Shown here: one piece after another, positions 42,437 through 50,245 of the stretch
How positions within the stretch are numbered: position 1 is the first letter of the stretch
Layout: the number at the start of each line of letters is the position of its first letter
NCBI RefSeq assembly: GCF_900182735.1
Contig: NZ_FXTU01000006.1
Coordinates: 62,001-126,000 of the forward strand
Direction of reading: 5' to 3'
Source: Laceyella tengchongensis
GTDB lineage: Bacteria > Bacillota > Bacilli > Thermoactinomycetales > Thermoactinomycetaceae
DNA length: 64,000 bases
Notes under the pieces: generated by a model
Seen by the model: the letters and a program-made list of their open reading frames with translations, nothing else
Databases searched by the model: none
Told to the model about the DNA's origin: nothing
Translations under genes and position numbers: made by a program

Positions 42437-42751
42437 CTAGCGGTAAAACTGTTGGGAATAGTGATCAGCGCCGTTGGAGCTTCCCTTCAATTGCTCTCGA
42501 AGTTGCTCCCGAAGTTGGCGGTTCTCTTCGCGGATTTGTTGCACGTCGTAAAGCAACTGTTGGAGCAATTGCTCGATCTGGTTGTACCGCTCATGCTCAT
42601 TCAACACGGATTGTGTTTGGATCGTCTTTTCAAACTCTATGTAATCTTTAATGATTTGATCGAGAAAATGATTAACTTCATCCACATCGTAACCGCGCAT
42701 CGCCCGTTTGAACTCCTTGTTATGAATATCACGTGCCGTCAAGCCAGGCAT
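42437..42751 (-). CDS. DivIVA-domain protein (GpsB-like)
   Basis: A 104-residue protein with the DivIVA N-terminal membrane-binding domain: LTARDIHNKEFKRAMRGYD then VDEVNHFLDQIIKDY, near residues 3-37. A coiled coil of Gln/Glu/Leu follows to about residue 92 with REQLREQLKG at its end. Such proteins bind curved or dividing membrane and place cell-wall synthases. GpsB is the best match for size and N-terminus, but its usual C-terminal trimer motif is not seen. ATG with GAGGAGGG site. Confidence 0.8.
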   Translation of the reverse strand: MPGLTARDIHNKEFKRAMRGYDVDEVNHFLDQIIKDYIEFEKTIQTQSVLNEHERYNQIEQLLQQLLYDVQQIREENRQLREQLREQLKGSSNGADHYSQQFYR

Positions 42752-42906
42752 ATCTTTCCCTCCTCTACAATGTCTTTAAATTCAGTATACTCACTCAATT
42801 GAGAATGGTAAATACCTAAGCGATATGTCATAGGCATCTTTTCATGAATCTGGGACATTGGATCGGATGCGCAAGGATTGGCTATGGATGATTAGGGGAG
42901 GGCAAG

Positions 42907-43020
42907 ATGGAAAACGGTGCTTCGTTTTCCTTAAAGCGCGCTAGCATTGGCAGGGGATATTCGGTATACTGTATCGTGCGACAGAAACGAAAACAGAGAA
43001 AGAGGTGGCAGGTGGGATGA
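42907..43020 (+). CDS. Possible 37-residue upstream frame, coupled to the FMN reductase gene
   Basis: An ATG 5 bases after GGGGAGGG begins a 37-residue basic frame that ends in TGA overlapping the ATG of the next gene (ATGA). The peptide (start MENGASFSLKRA, end with many Lys/Arg) has no recognised family. It may serve translational coupling or be a chance frame. Confidence 0.25.
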   Translation: MENGASFSLKRASIGRGYSVYCIVRQKRKQRKRWQVG

Positions 43021-43583
43021 AAATCCTGGCAGTCCCTGGAAGTTTGAGTGAACAGTCAACGACGCATATGGCAGTAGCAATTGTGGCCGAAGCGGCCCGT
43101 AAGATGGGTGCCGAGGTGGAAGTGTTTGACCTGCGCAAGGATCCGTTGCCGATTTATGATGGGCGAGTGGATGAAGCGTCTTATCCGGAGACCGTTCGGT
43201 TGTTCAAACAAAAAATGGCGGAAGCCGATGGATTCATTTTCGCGTCACCTGAATATCATGGCAGCATATCCGGTGTGTTGAAAAACGCATTAGATTTCAT
43301 TGGAGCGCGTGAATTGGAAGGGAAATGGGTGGCGTTGCTCGGCACGGCCGGAGGTGCGATGGGCGCTACAAACACGCTCAATACGCTTAACACGATCTGC
43401 CGCTCACTACACGCGTGGCCATTGCCTTCCATGCCGTCTGTACCGCAAAGTTACATGGCATTCAATTCGGACGGCACATTAAAAGACGAGAAACTGCAGC
43501 AACGGCTGGAAGACTTGGGTACCAGTCTGGTGAAGATGATCCAACTGTACGGGGCAGAGCTACGTATCAATACAAAAGGATAG
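43017..43583 (+). CDS. NADPH-dependent FMN reductase
   Basis: A 188-residue flavodoxin-fold protein of the NADPH-dependent FMN reductase family (azobenzene/chromate reductase type). It shows the VPGSLSEQSTTH phosphate loop near residues 6-17, then SPEYHGSISGVLKNALDF near 76-93 and an AGGAMGATNTLN segment. It reduces FMN, quinones or metals. ATG at 43017 follows AGGTGG. A chromate link with the CHR pair at 28 kb is only possible. Unlike the azoreductases at 2 kb, it is from the short FMN-reductase branch. Confidence 0.88.
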   Translation: MKILAVPGSLSEQSTTHMAVAIVAEAARKMGAEVEVFDLRKDPLPIYDGRVDEASYPETVRLFKQKMAEADGFIFASPEYHGSISGVLKNALDFIGARELEGKWVALLGTAGGAMGATNTLNTLNTICRSLHAWPLPSMPSVPQSYMAFNSDGTLKDEKLQQRLEDLGTSLVKMIQLYGAELRINTKG

Positions 43584-43662
43584 GAGATCAGCATGCTCTA
43601 TCCGCAAAAATATGATAAACTACTTTTGAATTTCAGTTGCTACATAGATAGGGGGACTTTCG

Positions 43663-44100
43663 ATGCCAACACCAAGCATGGAGGATTATTTGGAAAACAT
43701 TTATAAATTGATTGAACAAAAGGGTTATGCCAGGGTGTCGGACATCGCAGAAGCATTGGAAGTGCACCCCTCATCTGTAACAAAAATGGTGCAAAAGCTG
43801 GATCAGAACAAATATCTGGTCTACGAAAAATATCGGGGTTTGGTTTTAACTTCTAAAGGGAAAAAGATAGGGAAACGCTTGATGGATCGGCACCAATTGC
43901 TGGAGGAGTTTTTGCGTTTGATCGGGGTTAGCGAAGACCAGATATACCATGATGTAGAGGGGATCGAGCACCATTTGAGTTGGGATTCGATTACTTGCAT
44001 TGAGAACCTGGTGCAGTATTTAACGGCTAACAAAGAAATCGTGGACCACTTGCAATCCTTAAAAGAAGCGGATGAACAAGAAGCGGATGAAATGAAATAA
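43663..44100 (+). CDS. mntR: Manganese transport regulator MntR
   Basis: A 145-residue DtxR-family repressor that binds Mn(II) and shuts off manganese uptake. The N-terminal winged helix (VSDIAEALEVHPSSVTKMVQ) is nearly identical to B. subtilis MntR. All metal ligands are present at the same numbers: Asp8, Glu11, His77, Glu99, Glu102, His103. ATG follows GGGGGA. As in B. subtilis it stands next to yqhO. Confidence 0.97.
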   Translation: MPTPSMEDYLENIYKLIEQKGYARVSDIAEALEVHPSSVTKMVQKLDQNKYLVYEKYRGLVLTSKGKKIGKRLMDRHQLLEEFLRLIGVSEDQIYHDVEGIEHHLSWDSITCIENLVQYLTANKEIVDHLQSLKEADEQEADEMK

Positions 44101-44130
44101 CCCATGGACTCGTCTCCTTGGGTTTTTTTG
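44099..44130 (+). terminator. Rho-independent terminator of mntR
   Basis: AACCCATGG pairs with CCTTGGGTT, followed by TTTTTTT; the left arm begins in the stop codon. Confidence 0.85.
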
Positions 44131-44183
44131 CCCTTTATCACATACATTTTTTAACAGAGAGAATTTGAAGAGGAGGGACGCTG

Positions 44184-45143
44184 ATGTGGGCAGACGCCGT
44201 TTTTGAAGGCGGTGGGGTGAAAGGGATTGGTTTGGTGGGCGCTTTATCCGTCGCTGAGAGCAAGGGATACAAGTGGAAAAAAGTAGCCGGAACATCGGCG
44301 GGGTCCATTATCGCGGCCTTGCTAGCTGCCGGGTACACAGGCAAGGAATTATATGAAATTTTGATGGAGCAGGAATTTTTGCAGTTTTTGGCCCCTTCTT
44401 GGTATGATTATATTCCCGTGGTCGGTCCGGCCTTGCGGTTGTGGTTGAAAAAAGGGTTGTATCCGACGACAGAGTTGGAGAAGTGGGTTTCTACTCTGCT
44501 CAAGGCCAAAGGAATTCAGACGTTTAAGGATTTGCCTGAGGGTGTGGAGCTTCACGTTATCGCATCGGACATCTCCCGAAGCCAATTGTTGGTGTTGCCG
44601 CAGGATTTGAAGCAGTACGGTTATGATCCCGACTCGTTCCCAGTGGCCAAAGCGGTGTGCATGAGCTGTAGCATCCCTTTCTTCTTTGAACCGGTCAAAT
44701 TGATGCATTATCCTACCCGCAAAACATCTTATGTGGTGGATGGAGGAGTGTTAAGCAATTTTCCGGTTTGGTTATTTGACCAAGATAATCCGCGATGGCC
44801 TACCTTCGGCTTTTCGCTCTGCGCGGAAGGAGAAGAGCAAATCCATCAGATCGACGGCCCGCTCAGCATGTTCCGTTCGTTGCTCTATACGATGTTGGAT
44901 GCGCGGGACAACCGGTATGTACAACAGCATGAAGAGATCCGCACCATTCAAGTGCCGATCAGCGGTGTGAAAATGACTGATTTTTCTTTATCCAAGGAAA
45001 AGAAAGAGGAATTGTTTATGTCGGGTGTGAAAGCAGCTGAGTTTTTCTTCAACAAATGGAGCTTCGACCAATATCTCAGTGCACGGGGTAAAAGCAAGCA
45101 AATCACATACAAGATCAACCCATCCGACCAAGCTGGGGGATAA
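44184..45143 (+). CDS. yqhO: Patatin-like phospholipase YqhO
   Basis: A 319-residue patatin-fold esterase: glycine-rich oxyanion loop EGGGVKGIG near residues 8-16, nucleophile Ser38 in GTSAGS, and the partner Asp186 in VVDGGVLSNFP. Family members hydrolyse lipid acyl esters; the true substrate of YqhO is unknown. ATG follows AGGAGGG. Position after mntR is the same as in B. subtilis. No signal peptide, so probably cytoplasmic or peripheral to the membrane. Confidence 0.9.
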   Translation: MWADAVFEGGGVKGIGLVGALSVAESKGYKWKKVAGTSAGSIIAALLAAGYTGKELYEILMEQEFLQFLAPSWYDYIPVVGPALRLWLKKGLYPTTELEKWVSTLLKAKGIQTFKDLPEGVELHVIASDISRSQLLVLPQDLKQYGYDPDSFPVAKAVCMSCSIPFFFEPVKLMHYPTRKTSYVVDGGVLSNFPVWLFDQDNPRWPTFGFSLCAEGEEQIHQIDGPLSMFRSLLYTMLDARDNRYVQQHEEIRTIQVPISGVKMTDFSLSKEKKEELFMSGVKAAEFFFNKWSFDQYLSARGKSKQITYKINPSDQAGG

Positions 45144-45228
45144 AGTCCAAAAGTTGGTTTAACATGGTTGTCATTTCATCTTGTTCTCCCGTTTGTGTCG
45201 CTTGTCCATTGCCCCCCAAGAATATGAA

Positions 45229-45273
45229 ACAGCCCCCGCCTTCCTCTCTGGTGTAAAGCGGGGGCTCGTTTCA
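45229..45273. terminator. Bidirectional terminator between yqhO and yqhP
   Basis: A 9-bp GC-rich stem AGCCCCCGC / GCGGGGGCT with an 18-base loop, followed on the plus strand by CGTTTC and on the minus strand by GTTTC. Confidence 0.65.
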
Positions 45274-45555
45274 TTATAGCGAGTTTTTTTTGTTATTGCC
45301 TTCAATCACGCGAAACGGGTATTTTTTGCGCTTGCGCGGATGGGTTTTAGCTTGTTTGCTTGCTAGGGGTGAGCGCATCGAGCCTAAGCGCAACAGCCAG
45401 CGCGGTGGGAATTTGTACAGGTAGATGACGATGCCGATGACTAGCGCCGGCAAGAGCAACCGACTGGGCTGTTGGATGAATTCGATCACGGCGCCAAACA
45501 AGACAAAAGCCAGTACGAGATAATGCCAATATGGCTTAGAACCGGGGTTGGTCAC
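45274..45555 (-). CDS. yqhP: Small membrane protein YqhP
   Basis: A 93-residue protein with two hydrophobic segments (about residues 12-30 and 36-52) and a strongly basic C-terminal tail (KTHPRKRKKYPFR). Identified as YqhP by its place between yqhO and yqhQ and by its topology; function unknown. The GTG at 45555 has an AGAGGG site 9 bases before; a GTG three codons further upstream overlaps that site and is less likely. Confidence 0.75.
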   Translation of the reverse strand: MTNPGSKPYWHYLVLAFVLFGAVIEFIQQPSRLLLPALVIGIVIYLYKFPPRWLLRLGSMRSPLASKQAKTHPRKRKKYPFRVIEGNNKKNSL

Positions 45556-45579
45556 GCATATCACCCTCTTTCTTATGGG

Positions 45580-46548
45580 CTAACTGGAGTGAACCAATTG
45601 GGAAGCTGGTTTAACATGTTGCCGAGCCTCTTGGGCGTCAAGTTCCCGCATGCGGACAAACGCGTGGATGGCTACTTCCACCTGAGTGTCATCGGGCTCT
45701 TTGGTTGTAAGTTTTTGCAACCATAAGCCGGGATATCCCAAATAGGTGAGAACGGGAACATCCCGCACGGCATTGGTCAGGCGCAACAATTCATAGGAGA
45801 TGCCCAACACGGCTGGAAGCAACAACAGCCTCGTCACGATGCGATCCCACACTCCGTCGTAACTGAAGAAAGAGTACACAATCACGCCGACGATGATGCT
45901 GAGAATGATAAAGCTACTGCCACAACGGTAATGAAGGGTGGAATATTTTTGCACATTGGTTACTGTTAATTCTTCCCCATGTTCAAAGGCGGTAATCACT
46001 TTGTGCTCCGCTCCATGATATTGAAAGAGCCGTTTGATCATCGGGGTTTGCGAGATCAACCATAAGTAGGATAGCAACAATAAGGTTTTGATCACTCCTT
46101 CGAGCAAACTTTGGATGGCCAAGTTTTGCACGAAGCGGTCAAACAGTACACTAGCCAAAAAGGCGGGAACTGCGGTGAACAATACTTTGCCAAACAGGAA
46201 AGACAGGATGCCTACCAGGGCGACGCCCAAGATCATCATCCATTTGGATTGGTTCGAACTGGGCGCTTGTTCGGGATCATCTGGGTCGGCATGATCCAAC
46301 TCGTATTGTTCTGTGGCGAATTGCAAGTGTTTCGCCCCAGAGGCGCTGGCCGCGATGATCGCGACAATGCCCCTTAAAAAGGGAATCTTCATCAGGAAGT
46401 TAAGTGTTGGCGAGGTTTTCTTTTTGCATTCGAATAATTCGATGTTGCCGTCTTTGCGGCGAACGGCGGTTACTTGGGCGTGTTGCCCGCCAAACATCAC
46501 GCCTTCGATGACGGCTTGCCCGCCGTAAGCAATGGGTTTATCTGACAC
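45580..46548 (-). CDS. yqhQ: DUF1385-family membrane protein YqhQ
   Basis: A 322-residue membrane protein with the DUF1385 hallmarks YGGQAVIEGVMFGG near the N-terminus and YHGAEHKVITAFE near residue 185, and 5-6 hydrophobic spans. It is one of the widely conserved Firmicute proteins of unknown function, sometimes linked to metal or cofactor metabolism. GTG at 46548 follows AAGGTGG; the frame continues upstream without a site. In B. subtilis yqhR follows here; no yqhR is seen between this gene and aroQ. Confidence 0.9.
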   Translation of the reverse strand: MSDKPIAYGGQAVIEGVMFGGQHAQVTAVRRKDGNIELFECKKKTSPTLNFLMKIPFLRGIVAIIAASASGAKHLQFATEQYELDHADPDDPEQAPSSNQSKWMMILGVALVGILSFLFGKVLFTAVPAFLASVLFDRFVQNLAIQSLLEGVIKTLLLLSYLWLISQTPMIKRLFQYHGAEHKVITAFEHGEELTVTNVQKYSTLHYRCGSSFIILSIIVGVIVYSFFSYDGVWDRIVTRLLLLPAVLGISYELLRLTNAVRDVPVLTYLGYPGLWLQKLTTKEPDDTQVEVAIHAFVRMRELDAQEARQHVKPASQLVHSS

Positions 46549-46837
46549 GTAGGCGCACCACCTTGTTGTAATTGGCATCAAATAATGTGTATTTTATTCT
46601 AACACAATGGTTGGGGAAGTGTGAGAGGAGAGTGGGATGGAGGTGCGGATCATGCATATGTATCGTATAATTTGAACACTGTTACTAAGGATTCCTGCTT
46701 GACAGGGCGGAAAGCGATTACCGTTCGACCCGTGGACAAAACGGCAAGTTCGTGGGAAAATAGATAGTTGTCTGGGCAATCATATTTAGGTTAACCATCC
46801 GAGTGTACATTGGCGAAAAGTGTTGCGGGAGGTGGGC

Positions 46838-47296
46838 ATGATGGTAAACGTCCTCGTATTGCACGGCCCGAATCTCAATCGATTGGGCAAGCGCGAGCAG
46901 GCGGTTTATGGGCGGACTACATTGGAAGATATCAATGCGGGCCTGATCAAAAAAGGTGAGGAGTGGGGCCTTCGTGTTGCTTGTTACCAAAGCAACATTG
47001 AGGGGGAATTGATCGATCAGCTCCATCTCGCGGAAGGAAATGTTGATTACATAGTTTTTAATCCAGGTGCTTATACCCATTACAGTTATGCTTTGCGTGA
47101 TGCGATTGCTGCGATTGATGTGCCGGTGATCGAAGTGCATATGACCAACATCCATGCCCGGGAATCTTTTCGGCACACTTCTGTGACGGCGCCGGTCACA
47201 TGCGGGCAGATTGTGGGGTTCGGCGCGTTGAGTTATGAGCTCGCCTTGGCCGCCATCAGGGAGCTGGCGAACCGGAACATGGAAAACAAGGGGTGA
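46838..47296 (+). CDS. aroQ: 3-dehydroquinate dehydratase, type II
   Basis: A 152-residue enzyme of the shikimate path, dehydrating 3-dehydroquinate to 3-dehydroshikimate. HGPNLNRLGKRE near residues 9-20, catalytic Tyr in AVYGRTTLE near 24, NPGAYTHYSYALRDA and EVHMTNIHARE are all conserved. ATG at 46838 and ATG at 46841 both follow GGGAGGTGG; either may start. The ~290 bases upstream hold no gene (yqhR is absent). The next gene begins 2 bases after its stop. Confidence 0.94.
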   Translation: MMVNVLVLHGPNLNRLGKREQAVYGRTTLEDINAGLIKKGEEWGLRVACYQSNIEGELIDQLHLAEGNVDYIVFNPGAYTHYSYALRDAIAAIDVPVIEVHMTNIHARESFRHTSVTAPVTCGQIVGFGALSYELALAAIRELANRNMENKG

Positions 47297-47298
47297 AG

Positions 47299-48369
47299 AT
47301 GTTGGAAAAACACCTATTGAAACTGAGACAAAAACTGCAAGAGCGCGGCATCGAAGCGCTATTGATCAGCCATCCTGTGAATCGCCGGTATTTGACCGGA
47401 TTTACGGGGTCGGCCGGAGTGGTGCTGATCACGGCCACTGAACAGCTGTTGTTGACCGATTTCCGCTATGTGATCCAAGCGCAGGAACAAGCGCCGCATA
47501 TGACCTTGGTGCAACACCAAGGCGTTTACCACACGGTGGGTGAGCAGTGCCGCAAATTGGGCATCAAGGTTTTGTCGTTTGAACAAGACCATCTGACGTT
47601 TGCCGAGTTTTTGCAGTTGAAAGAAGCTGTTGGCGACATCAAGTTGCAACCGACCAGCGGCATCGTGAATGAATTGCGTATGGTGAAAGACGCGGACGAG
47701 TTGGCAGTGATGAGAGAAGCCGCCCGGATTGCGGATCAAGCCTTCAGCAAGATTTTGTCCGACATCAAGCCCGGTGTGCGCGAAAACGAGATTTCCTTTA
47801 AATTGGAATTCTATATGCGCGAGTTGGGGGCAACATCCTCATCTTTTGACATGATTGTTGCATCCGGCAAACGTTCTGCCTTGCCGCACGGAGTGGCCAG
47901 TGATAAAGTGTTAGAACTCGGCGATCTGGTGACACTAGATTTTGGGGCCTTTTATCAAGGCTATGCGTCCGACATTACCCGCACGGTCATGCTGGGGCGG
48001 CCGAGCGAGAAACAAAAAGAGATTTATGATATTGTATTGGAAGCTTGTAATCGCACGATTGCAGCGCTTCGCCCGGGGATGACTGGGAAAGAGGCGGATG
48101 CGGTCGCCCGTGATTACATCAGCGCGCATGGGTACGGCGACTTTTTCGGCCATAGCACGGGTCATGGACTCGGCATGGAAGTGCATGAGCTTCCGATGCT
48201 CTCCAGCCGCGGAGATGTGGTTCTTCAGCCGAATATGGTCGTCACCGTGGAGCCAGGGATTTATCTGCCAGAGGTGGGCGGTGTTCGCATCGAAGACGAT
48301 GTGGTCATCACGGAAACCGGCTGTGAAGCGCTGAACCAATCAAGCAAAGATTGGATTGTCATTGAATAA
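47299..48369 (+). CDS. yqhT: Xaa-Pro aminopeptidase family protein YqhT
   Basis: A 356-residue M24 metallopeptidase that removes N-terminal residues before proline. N-terminal creatinase-like domain (about 1-130), then the pita-bread domain with metal ligands Asp214, Asp225 (LDFGAFYQGYASDITRT), His289 in TGHGLGMEVHE, and Glu residues in TVEPGIY and VRIEDDV. ATG at 47299 follows AAGGGGTG. In one operon with aroQ and efp, the B. subtilis order. Confidence 0.92.
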   Translation: MLEKHLLKLRQKLQERGIEALLISHPVNRRYLTGFTGSAGVVLITATEQLLLTDFRYVIQAQEQAPHMTLVQHQGVYHTVGEQCRKLGIKVLSFEQDHLTFAEFLQLKEAVGDIKLQPTSGIVNELRMVKDADELAVMREAARIADQAFSKILSDIKPGVRENEISFKLEFYMRELGATSSSFDMIVASGKRSALPHGVASDKVLELGDLVTLDFGAFYQGYASDITRTVMLGRPSEKQKEIYDIVLEACNRTIAALRPGMTGKEADAVARDYISAHGYGDFFGHSTGHGLGMEVHELPMLSSRGDVVLQPNMVVTVEPGIYLPEVGGVRIEDDVVITETGCEALNQSSKDWIVIE

Positions 48370-48390
48370 GGAAATGGAGGAAAGTAAAAC

Positions 48391-48948
48391 ATGATTAGCG
48401 TGAACGATTTTCGGACGGGTTTGACCGTTGAACTGGAAGGCGACGTGTGGCAAGTTATTGAATTCCAACACGTAAAACCGGGTAAAGGGGCGGCGTTTGT
48501 TCGTTCCAAACTGCGCAACCTGCGCAACGGCAACATCCAAGAGCGGACCTTCCGCGCTGGGGAGAAAGTGCAAAAAGCGTTGGTGGAAACCCGCCAAATG
48601 CAATACTTATACGAAAGCGGCGGCGAATACACATTCATGGACAATGAAACGTACGACCAAATCACCCTTCCAGGGGAGCGTTTGGAATATGAATTGAACT
48701 TCTTGCAAGAAAACATGAATGTGCAAATCGTTTCCTTTAAAAACGAAACGATCGGGATTCAGTTGCCAAACACGGTTGAATTAGAAGTGGTGGAAACGGA
48801 ACCGGGCATCAAAGGGGATACTGCCACAGGCGGTAGCAAACCAGCAAAGCTGTCCACCGGCTTCACCGTGCAAGTGCCTCTCTTCATCAATGTCGGTGAC
48901 CGCCTCATCATTGACACGCGTAGCGGCCAATACGTTTCCCGGGCTTAA
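48391..48948 (+). CDS. efp: Translation elongation factor P
   Basis: A 185-residue factor that frees ribosomes stalled at proline runs. Lys32 in KPGKGAAF is the tip residue that receives 5-aminopentanol in Bacillus. Three OB/KOW-like domains; the C-terminal VPLFINVGDRLIIDTR segment is present. ATG follows GGAGGAAAG. The usual neighbour upstream of spoIIIA in Bacillus; here a block of seven genes lies between. Confidence 0.97.
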   Translation: MISVNDFRTGLTVELEGDVWQVIEFQHVKPGKGAAFVRSKLRNLRNGNIQERTFRAGEKVQKALVETRQMQYLYESGGEYTFMDNETYDQITLPGERLEYELNFLQENMNVQIVSFKNETIGIQLPNTVELEVVETEPGIKGDTATGGSKPAKLSTGFTVQVPLFINVGDRLIIDTRSGQYVSRA

Positions 48949-48964
48949 GCTGTATGTTTTTCCT

Positions 48965-49002
48965 AAAACCTCTGAAGCCAGTGGCTCAGAGGTTTTACTT
49001 TC
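48965..49002 (+). terminator. Rho-independent terminator of the aroQ-yqhT-efp operon
   Basis: An 11-bp stem AAAACCTCTGA / TCAGAGGTTTT with a 10-base loop; the T tail is TTTT then ACTTT. Confidence 0.85.
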
Positions 49003-49020
49003 ATAATAGGAGGGAATGCC

Positions 49021-50163
49021 ATGAAAATCGTCTCGATTGAACCGACGCCGAGCCCCAACGTGATGAAATGCAATGTCGATGAAACGCTACCCGCCGGAAC
49101 GAGTTACAATGTCACCAAAGACCGAATGGCTGACGCTCCCCACTACTTGCGGCGCTTGCTGGAGATCGACGGGGTGAAGAGCCTGTTTCAAGTGCTCGAT
49201 TTTATCTCCATTGAACGCCATCCTAAAGCGGACTGGCCCGATGTGCTGGCCCAAGTGCGGGAAGTGTTGGGCGATGCGGCAATGGCTACGGCACCCCAAA
49301 AAGAAGAGTCGGCAGCGGATCAGGAGTCATTTGGCGAGGTTCACGTGTTTATTCAAAAGTTGAAAGGCATCCCGATGCAAGTCAAATGCGTGAGAAATGG
49401 GGAAGAAATGCGATTTGGGTTGCCGGAACGGTTTAAAGCCGCCGTGATGCGGGCTCAGACTGCAACCAGCAACTTGGTGTTTGAGCGGGAGTGGGTAGAG
49501 CAACGCCCGCGATACGGTGAAATGAGTGAAGTGGGAGAACAAGTCGTTGAAGAGTTGGCCGCCGCTTACGATGAAGTGCGCTTGTCGCAGATGGTGGAAC
49601 GGGTACTAAACCCAGAACAAGAGCGGAAAGAACAGACGTTGACTGCGGATGAAGTGATGCAAGCGTTTAATGACGAGAATTGGGAGAAACGGTATGCGGC
49701 GTTGGAGCAGTATGAGCCAAACGCGGATGAGCTTCATGTCTTGGATCGGGCACTCGATGATGCAAAAGCATCCATTCGCCGCTTGGCTGTGGTTTACCTT
49801 GGTTTTGTCGGAGGCAAAGCCGTGTTGCCTTATGTCATGCGGGCGTTGCGTGACGCTTCGCCAATCGTGCGTCGGACAGCGGGTGACACCTTGTCAGACA
49901 TCGGCGATCCAGAGGCTATTCCTGCCATGTGCGCTGCGCTGAAGGACACCAATAAACTGGTGCGTTGGCGTGCGGCGCGTTTCCTGTATGAAGTGGGAGA
50001 TGAATCAGCGTTGCCAGCGCTCCGAGATGCAGTGGATGACCCTGAATTTGAGGTGCGCTTGCAAGCGCGATTGGCGCTGGAACGGATCGAACGCGGAGAA
50101 GAAGCAAGCGGCACGGTGTGGCAACAGATGATGAAACGGATGGAAGAAGAAAAAAAGAAATAA
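49021..50163 (+). CDS. ypgR: Conserved virulence factor C-like protein YpgR (Nfu N-terminal + HEAT repeats)
   Basis: A 380-residue cytoplasmic protein. The N-terminus (IEPTPSPNVMKCNVD) matches the Nfu/NifU N-terminal domain of iron-sulfur scaffold proteins, but without the cysteines of the scaffold C-terminal domain. Residues ~225-360 form HEAT-like helical repeats (RRLAVVYLGFVG, IVRRTAGDTLSDIGD, LVRWRAARFLYEVGDE, EVRLQARLALERI). This is the CvfC/YpgR layout. Function is unknown; the staphylococcal homologue affects virulence. ATG follows AGGAGGG. Normal length. Confidence 0.88.
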   Translation: MKIVSIEPTPSPNVMKCNVDETLPAGTSYNVTKDRMADAPHYLRRLLEIDGVKSLFQVLDFISIERHPKADWPDVLAQVREVLGDAAMATAPQKEESAADQESFGEVHVFIQKLKGIPMQVKCVRNGEEMRFGLPERFKAAVMRAQTATSNLVFEREWVEQRPRYGEMSEVGEQVVEELAAAYDEVRLSQMVERVLNPEQERKEQTLTADEVMQAFNDENWEKRYAALEQYEPNADELHVLDRALDDAKASIRRLAVVYLGFVGGKAVLPYVMRALRDASPIVRRTAGDTLSDIGDPEAIPAMCAALKDTNKLVRWRAARFLYEVGDESALPALRDAVDDPEFEVRLQARLALERIERGEEASGTVWQQMMKRMEEEKKK

Positions 50164-50208
50164 GAGGCAACAACCTATTAACGCCGGTGCAATTGGTATC
50201 GGCATGCA

Positions 50209-50241
50209 CCAAGGGCCCTCCCGTGCAGGAAGGGCCCTTGG
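50209..50241. terminator. GC-rich hairpin between converging ypgR and the subtilase gene
   Basis: CCAAGGGCCCT pairs with AGGGCCCTTGG, a perfect 11-bp stem with an 11-base loop. Neither side has a real T run, so it may stop colliding transcription only weakly. Confidence 0.5.
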
Positions 50242-50245
50242 CCGG

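Noticed and set aside
42246..42440. 64-codon plus-strand frame
   Set aside because: It lies across strong RNA stems, has no ribosome site and no recognisable protein features.
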